A DNA stretch of 64,000 nucleotides from Streptomyces sp. WP-1 (GTDB lineage Bacteria; Actinomycetota; Actinomycetes; Streptomycetales; Streptomycetaceae), in NCBI RefSeq assembly GCF_030450125.1, contig NZ_CP123923.1, positions 7,225,001-7,289,000 of the forward strand, read 5' to 3'. Each line of letters opens with the position of its first letter. Positions within the stretch are counted from its first letter, which is position 1. A program made the position numbers and the translations under genes. Of this stretch, positions 58,462 through 64,000 are shown in pieces. The notes beneath the pieces were generated by a model that did no database searches, was not told the DNA's origin, and worked only from the letters and a program-made list of their open reading frames with translations.

Positions 58462-60981
58462 CTACCCATGGCGAAGCCTCCTCGCCAGGAGCAGGGCCAC
58501 GTCGTCGGGGCGGGCGTCGGCGTGCCGGGCGGCGGCGGTGAGGCGGTCGGCGACCCCGGACAGGGTGAGGCCGTCGCGCCGCCCGGCGGCCGCGCCCGCC
58601 CGGTCCAGGGCCCGGCGCAGCTCGGCGATCCCGTCGTCGATGTCGGCGCCCGCCCGCTCCACCAGCCCGTCCGTGTACAGCGCGAGGATCGCGTCCGGTT
58701 CGAGGACCAGCTCGGTCACCGGGTAGCGCGCCTCCGGGTCCACCCCGAGGACGACACCGCCGGGGATGTCCAGCACCCGGGCCCGGTCGCCGGGGGAGAG
58801 CAGCAGCGGCGGCGGATGGCCGGCGCGGGCGATCCGGGTGCGCCCGGTGGCCGGGTCCAGGCGCAGACAGCAGCAGCTGGCGAACTGGCCCGGGTCGAGG
58901 CCGATGAGCAGATGGTTGGTGCCGCTGAGCACCTCGTCGGGCGGCCGGTCGCCCAGCGCGAACGCCCGCACCGCGCTGCGCAGCTGGCCCATGGTCGCCG
59001 CCGCCTGCACCCCGTGCCCCTGCACGTCCCCGATGACCAGCGCGAGACCGTCCCCGGACTCCACCACGTCGTACCAGTCGCCGCCCACGTCCAGGCCCTC
59101 GGTGCCCGGCAGATAGCGGCCCGCCGTCTCCACCCGGGGATGCGCCGACAGCCGGCTCGGCAGCAGGGCCTGCTGGAGGCCCCGGGCGAGGGCCGCCTCG
59201 CTGTCGTAGCGCCGGGCCCGCTCCATCGCGTGCGCGATCAGCCCGGCGAGCGCGGTGAGCGCCGTACGTTCCTCCGCGCTGAAGCCGCGCGGGCGGTCGA
59301 AGCCGAGGACGCAGGAGCCGACCGGCCGCCCGGACGCGATCAGCGGCAGGAACGCCCGGGCCCCCTCCTCGGCGTCCAGGGGCAGCCCCGGGTACGTCTG
59401 CGCCAGCTGCCGCATCGACTCGAAGAACAGCGGGCGCCCGGTGGCCAGGGTCTCCACGGCCGGGATCCGCGCGTCGAGCGCCACCCCGTCGAACGGCTCC
59501 AGGAACCCCGGCGGGAAACCGGACTCCCACGCGAGATGGAGATGCCGTTCCTGGAGCAGGTGGATGGCGAGCCTGCGGCCGCCGAACGCGGGCAGCAGCT
59601 CCTGCGTCACCACGGCCGACACCTGCTGGGCCGTCACCGCGTCGGTCAGCGCGATGGCGAGCGCGATCGGCCGGTAGGCCGCCGCCATCGAGGGCCCGGC
59701 CGCCACCGCGTGCCCCGGCGGCGGGGGCCCGTCCGGCGCCTCCATCCGGCTGGCCGGGACGAGCGTGCAGGTCAGCAGGTCGTCGCCGGGATGCACCGAC
59801 ACCGCGAACCCGTCGTACCCGCCGTGCGCCCCGTCCGGCCGCCGCACATGGAAGTGCACCGGCTCCGGGGACAGCAGGGCGCCGCGCAGATGATCGTCGT
59901 ACGGCGGTCCGGTCAGCCAGGGCAGCGCGTCCCACAGTGTCCGCCCGAGCAGCGACTCCCGCGCCTGCCCGGCGAACCGTGCCGCGGCCGCGTTGGCGTA
60001 GACGACCACCCCCAGCCGGTCCAGGCAGAACACGCCCTGCGGCAGCTGGTCGGCGGCGCCGTCGGCGAGGGCGGCCCGGCCGGGGTCGAACACCACGCCG
60101 CCGACCCGTGCCGGCGCGCCGCCGTCCGCCTCCGCCTCCGCGTCCGCCCCGGACGGCAGCGCGCCGCCGTCCGGGGCGGACCACAGGTCCAGCAGCCGGG
60201 GCGCGCCGTCGGCCGCCCGCAGGCTCAGCGGCGCGCCCGGCGGTTTCCCGGCGGCGGTGTCGCGCAGCGCGGCCAGCACCCGGTACGCCTCCGTCGGGGC
60301 GAGCGCCTCGGCGAGCGCGGTGTCGGTCCCCGCGAAGTCGCCCGCCGCCAGGCCGAGCAGCGTGTGCAGCCGGTCGTCCGCGCGGACCGCGTGGGTGCCG
60401 GGGTCCCAGGTGAAGCGTCCGACGGCGGCCTGCGGGGGCCGGGCCGCGGGCGGCCGTACGCACTGCGGCTCCCCGTCCCAGACGAGGGCGTCCCGGTCCC
60501 CGTCGGCGAGCGCGAGCAGCTCGGTGCCCAGGCCCTCGGCGAGCCTGGCCAGCAGTTCCCGGTCCAGCGGCTCGCCGTCGTCGTCGCCGGCCGAGGGGCG
60601 CAGCACCGCGAGCACCCCGAGCGGCTCACCGCCGCCCGGCACCGGCATGTACACCGAGGCGAAGGGGAACGGCAGCCCCGCCGCGAACTGCGGGTACCGG
60701 CGCACGGCCTCCGTCGCGTTGGACAGCACCACGGGCAGGCCGCGCCGGTAGGCGTCGCAGACGGGGAAGGGACGGTCCACGTGCACCCGCCACCAGGTGC
60801 GGAAGAGGGGGCCGGGGAGGCCGGTGAGCACGGCCAGGCGCAGAAAGCCGGGCGCGTCGGCGCGCAGATACACGCCCGCGACCCGGCCGCCCGCCGCGCG
60901 GAGCGCCGCGGTGGAGGCGTCCGCCAGCAGCGCGGTCAGCCGGGCCCGTGTACGGACCGCCCGCTCCCCGCTGCCCGCCAT
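58462..60981 (-). CDS. GAF/PAS sensor PP2C (SpoIIE-type) phosphatase
   Basis: 839 aa, without membrane helices. An N-terminal GAF-like domain (LTALLADASTAALRAAGGRV) is followed by PAS domains (FDPGRAALADGAADQLPQGV, then LDRLGVVVYANAAAARFAGQ) and a second GAF. The C-terminal PP2C has GLDVGGDWYDVVESGDGLAL, VIGDVQGHGVQAAATMGQLR, LALYTDGLVERAG and PDDVALLLARR. It lies 172 bases upstream of the membrane phosphatase gene on the same strand. It probably dephosphorylates an anti-anti-sigma factor. The start at 60981 is set by the GAF beginning. Confidence 0.87.
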   Translation of the reverse strand: MAGSGERAVRTRARLTALLADASTAALRAAGGRVAGVYLRADAPGFLRLAVLTGLPGPLFRTWWRVHVDRPFPVCDAYRRGLPVVLSNATEAVRRYPQFAAGLPFPFASVYMPVPGGGEPLGVLAVLRPSAGDDDGEPLDRELLARLAEGLGTELLALADGDRDALVWDGEPQCVRPPAARPPQAAVGRFTWDPGTHAVRADDRLHTLLGLAAGDFAGTDTALAEALAPTEAYRVLAALRDTAAGKPPGAPLSLRAADGAPRLLDLWSAPDGGALPSGADAEAEADGGAPARVGGVVFDPGRAALADGAADQLPQGVFCLDRLGVVVYANAAAARFAGQARESLLGRTLWDALPWLTGPPYDDHLRGALLSPEPVHFHVRRPDGAHGGYDGFAVSVHPGDDLLTCTLVPASRMEAPDGPPPPGHAVAAGPSMAAAYRPIALAIALTDAVTAQQVSAVVTQELLPAFGGRRLAIHLLQERHLHLAWESGFPPGFLEPFDGVALDARIPAVETLATGRPLFFESMRQLAQTYPGLPLDAEEGARAFLPLIASGRPVGSCVLGFDRPRGFSAEERTALTALAGLIAHAMERARRYDSEAALARGLQQALLPSRLSAHPRVETAGRYLPGTEGLDVGGDWYDVVESGDGLALVIGDVQGHGVQAAATMGQLRSAVRAFALGDRPPDEVLSGTNHLLIGLDPGQFASCCCLRLDPATGRTRIARAGHPPPLLLSPGDRARVLDIPGGVVLGVDPEARYPVTELVLEPDAILALYTDGLVERAGADIDDGIAELRRALDRAGAAAGRRDGLTLSGVADRLTAAARHADARPDDVALLLARRLRHG

Positions 60982-61201
60982 CGGCCCTACCTCGTCCTGT
61001 CCGCCTCCGGGTGGATCACACAGCAAGAATGCGCCAGGAGGAGCAGAGGGCGCACCCCGGCGGGGGAGGGGCGGCGGGCTCTCACACCAGTGCCGCACCC
61101 GGGTGGCGGCGCGGGGGAGCGGCTCCTAGTAATGGACTGCGTACTGCGCGTGCCGCGGTCGGGGGCGTCGGGTGCGGCCGCACTCCTGCACTGGAGCCGA
61201 G

Positions 61202-62437
61202 ATGACCAGCCGCTCTTCGTCCACCTGTTCCGACGACTCCCGCATACGGCCCGAGCCGGTCACGGCCGGTGTCCGCGTCCGGCCGGTCCGGGTCCTGACG
61301 CGGTCGGCGCCGCCGTCCGGGACCTGGGCGGAACGGCCGCCCGGGACCGCGTCCGGCGCCCCGCGCGAGGCCGCGTCCACGTTCGCGCACGAGGCGGTGC
61401 CCGAGGCCGCGCCCGGGTCCGGCTACGGGTACGGGTCCGAGTACGGGGAGGACGACCGGTACGACGATCCGCTGCTCGGCCTGGTCCGTACGGCCGTCGC
61501 CACCCGCCCGCTGGAGGACGTCGTCCGCCTCATCGCCCTGCTGGAGAGCTCCCCCGAGCACACCCGGACCCTGGCCGAGGCGGTGCGCTCGGCGGGAGTC
61601 GACCGCTCGGTCGCGGACGTCACCCGGCTGGCGGTCCTGCTCACCCGGCCACCGCGGACCCCCGCAGGCGCCGACGCCGTGCTCCGCGCCGCCGCCGGGC
61701 TGCGCCCCGTGGCCGAGGTCGGCCCGCTGCTGCGGCTGCTGCACCGCACCCCCCTGGAGCCGCGCTGCCGCCGGACCGCCGTCCAGGCCGCGGCCACCGG
61801 GCGGACCGTCGGGGAACTGACCGAGCTGATCGGCGAGTTGGCCGCGGACGCGGGCGCGGGCGCGGACCGGCCGGTACGGGAACTCGCGCCCGCGGCACCG
61901 GAGGGCGGCGCGCCGGTCGCCGAGGGCCCCTCACACGCACACCCGCCCGGGGCCTCACCGCGCCGGGCGCCACGGCTCAAGCTCCTGCGGCTCGACCCCG
62001 CCGTCCAGAAGCCCCCGCCGAAGAAGGCCGCTTTGCATGTCCCGGCCGGCACCGGCGTCCGCGTCGCCGCCCTGCTGGTGTTCCTCTGCGGAGCCGCCCA
62101 CGCGCCCCGCTACTGGGCCGGGCTCTCCCACGGGCTGCTCGGCGCCACGCTCGTCGCCTCCGCGCTGTGCATGCTCCTGGGCCTCGCCCTGCCCGCGCGG
62201 GCGGTGCACGCCCGGCTCGGCGCGGCGGCGGCCGCCCTCGCGGTCACGGCCGGGCTCGGCGCGGGACAGGTGCTCGGCGGACGGTTCGGACTGCCGGACC
62301 CGGCACGGCTGTGGGCGGCGACACTGGCCCCGCCCTGGCTCGCCGGTACGGCCGCCGCGGTGGCCGCGCTCGGGGCGCTCGCGGTGGTGCTGGCCGTCCT
62401 GCTCGGGGTCAACGTCCCCGGTCGTCGCGGGAGTTGA
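61202..62437 (+). CDS. Membrane protein of unknown function with repeat-like helical domain
   Basis: 411 aa. The N-terminal 90 residues are low-complexity. Residues 95-220 show three spaced helical units (TRPLEDVVRLIALLESSPEH; RSVADVTRLAVLLTRPP; LRPVAEVGPLLRLLHRTP), each V(x)2-L-x-LL, like a short tandem repeat. After a Pro/Lys linker the C-terminus has about four membrane helices (GVRVAALLVFLCGAAHAPRY onward). GGAG lies 6 bases before the ATG. The family is not recognised. Confidence 0.65.
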   Translation: MTSRSSSTCSDDSRIRPEPVTAGVRVRPVRVLTRSAPPSGTWAERPPGTASGAPREAASTFAHEAVPEAAPGSGYGYGSEYGEDDRYDDPLLGLVRTAVATRPLEDVVRLIALLESSPEHTRTLAEAVRSAGVDRSVADVTRLAVLLTRPPRTPAGADAVLRAAAGLRPVAEVGPLLRLLHRTPLEPRCRRTAVQAAATGRTVGELTELIGELAADAGAGADRPVRELAPAAPEGGAPVAEGPSHAHPPGASPRRAPRLKLLRLDPAVQKPPPKKAALHVPAGTGVRVAALLVFLCGAAHAPRYWAGLSHGLLGATLVASALCMLLGLALPARAVHARLGAAAAALAVTAGLGAGQVLGGRFGLPDPARLWAATLAPPWLAGTAAAVAALGALAVVLAVLLGVNVPGRRGS

Positions 62438-62470
62438 GCCGGAGGTCCGACTGATCGAGCGCCCGCAGCT

Positions 62471-62893
62471 CTAGGCGGGGGCCCGCTCCAGACAGGGCCC
62501 GGGATCGGCGTCGGGGGCGCCCACCCGGGCGGTGATGTACTCGGCGCGGGCCGGATCCTCCTCCGCCCGCCCGTCGTCCCCGGTGGCGACGAAGGTCACC
62601 GTGCGCGCCCCGGCCCGGCGCAGCACCTCGGCGGTCGCCCCGGCCGCCGAAGCTCGCGCACAGCACCAGCCGGCGTCCGCCACAGCCGGCGCCCCGACCG
62701 TGCCGGCGGTGGTCTTCTGCGCGATCGTACGGCCGCGCACATCGAGCGGGCGCAGCCGCGCGGGCGAGTCGGCGAGGTCGAAGCCCGCGACCGGCGCCCC
62801 GTCCTGGAAGGCGAGCCAGCCCGGGTCGCGGGCCTTCAGCGCCAGCGCCTCCCGCCGGGTGCCCGCGAACACGATCCGCTCGGCACCGCCGGT
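62471..62893 (-). pseudogene. 2-phosphosulfolactate phosphatase (ComB-like), N-terminally truncated
   Basis: The sequence after the YkvA stop reads as the middle of ComB: ERIVFAGTRREALALKARDP, then GWLAFQDGAPVAGFDLADSP, RGRTIAQKTTAGTVGAP and RTVTFVATGDDGRAEEDPAR. About 45 N-terminal residues, including the catalytic region, are missing. Around 62645-62680 two compensating indels garble LVLCASF-like sequence (read as GWCCARAS). In sulfolactate metabolism ComB removes phosphate from 2-phosphosulfolactate; this copy cannot do so. Confidence 0.75.
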
Positions 62894-63184
62894 TCAGGGC
62901 AGCCGGGGTGTCTCCGGAGTGTCCGGCCGGGCGGCGCGCAGGCTGCGCAGGGCGAGGAGCAGGACGCCGATGTCGTCCAGGTAGATGGGGTCGGGCAGCA
63001 GATCGGTCGGGAGCAGCAGATACGCCACCGCGCCCCAGAACACCCAGCGCGGCCCCGTGGGCAGCCCGGCCCGCAGCAGCGTACGCCGGGTGCGCACCAG
63101 GCGTACGAGCAGCGCGACGGCACCGGCGGCCAGGCCCGCGGCGACGACGGCGGCGATGATCAGCAGCAGGGTGGTGGTGTCCAT
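62894..63184 (-). CDS. YkvA/DUF1232-family small membrane protein
   Basis: 96 aa. An N-terminal membrane helix (LLLIIAAVVAAGLAAGAVAL) is followed by the DUF1232 core RWVFWGAVAYLLLPTDLLPD and PIYLDDIGVLLLALRSL. The family has unknown function. It is an early gene of a leftward cluster; its stop is immediately followed by the ComB remnant. AAGGAGC lies 6-9 bases before the ATG at 63184. Confidence 0.85.
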   Translation of the reverse strand: MDTTTLLLIIAAVVAAGLAAGAVALLVRLVRTRRTLLRAGLPTGPRWVFWGAVAYLLLPTDLLPDPIYLDDIGVLLLALRSLRAARPDTPETPRLP

Positions 63185-63211
63185 CGGGGCTCCTTGTCCG
63201 GCACGAGGGGC

Positions 63212-64000
63212 TTACGACGGCAGGTCGGAGGACGGCACGTCCGCGCCGTCGGCGGAGTCCTCGGGGGCCGCCTTCGCCCGGCCGGGAAGACCGGGGAACC
63301 GCAGCCGTTCGAACGTCCGGGTGAGCTGCTGGAGCGGTGCGGGCGCCTTGGCGGCGGGCCGCTGCTGCGGCAGGGCGGCCGACGGTACGTCACGGTAGGC
63401 GGCCAGCGCCTCCAGGGCCTCCTCGGCGGCCTGCTTGTACAGGTCCCGGGACTTCGTCATGGCCTCCAGCGCCTCGGCGTACATGGTGACGAGACGCCGT
63501 TCGCGCTCCAGCTCCTCCTGGTGGGTCATCAGGGTCCAGTTGTCCCTGAGGTCCGCCAGCGCCTCGGTGGCGTCCTGCGGCGCGGGGCGGGGCAGCGCGA
63601 CGAAGTGGCGCAGCGCGGCGAGGAGTTCCGGGGGCTCGGAGCCGTCCAGGAAGACGCTGCGCACCCGGTGCGGGTCGCCGTCGTAGTCCTCGGGGGCCGG
63701 GTCCGGCGGCAGGATCACGGCGCCGCCGCGCGGCACCTCGACGCCGAGGTCCTTCAGCGCCCAGTTGACGCCGCGCAGCTGGTGCGGGGCGGCGCGGTGC
63801 TCCACGACGCGGTGCCGCAGGGCGGGCGGGAGCAGCCGGGCGAGCGGCAGCCTGCCCTGCTCGTCGGGGGTCATGGCCTCGTGCACGACCAGGTTGACGC
63901 ACCAGGCCTCACGGGCGGCCTCCCGCAGCCGGCGGCGCATCTCCTTGTCGTCCGCGGGCAGCGCGTTGACCTGCCGGAAGCGCACGCCCGCGACCGTGGG
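63212..64000 (-). CDS. Partial gene, conserved protein of unknown function (5' end outside the window)
   Basis: At least 262 residues run in from the right edge without a start of certain identity (an ATG at 63985 is possible, but the frame continues to 64000). EAAREAWCVNLVVHEAMTPD, then HRVVEHRAAPHQLRGVNWAL, DLGVEVPRGGAVILPPDPAP, then a coiled-coil-like stretch (MTHQEELERERRLVTMYAEA) near the C-terminus. There is no signal or membrane helix. It lies 27 bases upstream of the YkvA gene, so they may be co-transcribed. I do not recognise the family. Confidence 0.6.
   Translation of the reverse strand, partial: PTVAGVRFRQVNALPADDKEMRRRLREAAREAWCVNLVVHEAMTPDEQGRLPLARLLPPALRHRVVEHRAAPHQLRGVNWALKDLGVEVPRGGAVILPPDPAPEDYDGDPHRVRSVFLDGSEPPELLAALRHFVALPRPAPQDATEALADLRDNWTLMTHQEELERERRLVTMYAEALEAMTKSRDLYKQAAEEALEALAAYRDVPSAALPQQRPAAKAPAPLQQLTRTFERLRFPGLPGRAKAAPEDSADGADVPSSDLPS

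Noticed and set aside
57877..62454. A very long open frame on the plus strand across the two phosphatase genes
   Set aside because: It is antisense to two genes with clear PP2C, PAS and GAF domains. Its translation is Arg/Gly-rich with no family similarity, which is normal for reverse strands at very high GC content.
1..64000. tRNA, rRNA, insertion sequence or prophage genes
   Set aside because: None of the expected conserved sequences or transposase/integrase motifs were seen on either strand.

Overview
The window is chromosomal DNA of a Streptomyces-type actinomycete. GC content is very high throughout and GTG starts are frequent. Several genes have a TANNNT box about 12-13 bases before the start codon, as in leaderless transcripts. 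The gene content also fits: mycothiol-dependent formaldehyde dehydrogenase, a DUF574 methyltransferase, DUF5709, a bacterial proteasome beta subunit, ALF repeats and several SpoIIE-type phosphatases. No rRNA, tRNA, CRISPR, integrase or transposase was found. The content looks accessory or metabolic rather than core.

Layout. 1-5.9 kb: a MarR/isochorismatase pair, a broken FAD oxidase, SDR, phosphoesterase and GNAT genes, and a truncated molybdenum-hydroxylase operon of which only the 2Fe-2S subunit is intact. 6.4-10.7 kb: a zinc alcohol dehydrogenase, folD under a ZTP riboswitch, a SnoaL-like protein, a small secreted protein and a catalytically dead acyltransferase. 10.9-16.9 kb: the mycothiol formaldehyde dehydrogenase/MBL pair, DUF4180, an SDR, a shattered LysR gene, an L,D-transpeptidase and a DUF574 methyltransferase. 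17.6-30.5 kb: a MalY-type lyase, an F420-type oxidoreductase, a large secreted hydrolase, a Zn-ribbon/OB-fold protein and its probable TetR regulator with matching palindromes, a LacI/DeoR-type regulator with one internal stop, a CoA transferase, an ATP-grasp protein, a secreted family-8 polysaccharide lyase and a flavin reductase. 30.5-39 kb: an ANTAR-GAF-PAS-PP2C phosphatase, an RpiR regulator with a P-loop kinase, and a beta-phosphoglucomutase/GH65 phosphorylase operon. 39-48 kb: BlaI with a broken M56 peptidase, a GT39-like membrane protein, an orphan proteasome beta subunit, a second MarR/MFS/isochorismatase/PEBP operon, and DedA/PAP2 genes. 48-55.5 kb: a nickel/cobalt permease with a Nur-like box, DUF5709, a GH15 enzyme and a complete cyanate operon (cynR, cynT, cynS) with a guanine-deaminase-like gene added. 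55.5-64 kb: two large sensor PP2C phosphatases in tandem, a membrane protein, a truncated 2-phosphosulfolactate phosphatase, a YkvA-like protein and a partial gene running off the end.

The most interesting items are the orphan proteasome beta subunit with its full active site, the cyanate operon extended by a nucleobase deaminase, the acyltransferase that has lost both catalytic residues, the ANTAR-PP2C fusion, the Nur-like site that hints at the metal of the permease, and the unusually many broken genes (about eight in 64 kb). All calls rest on reading the sequence and family knowledge. No database search was run.
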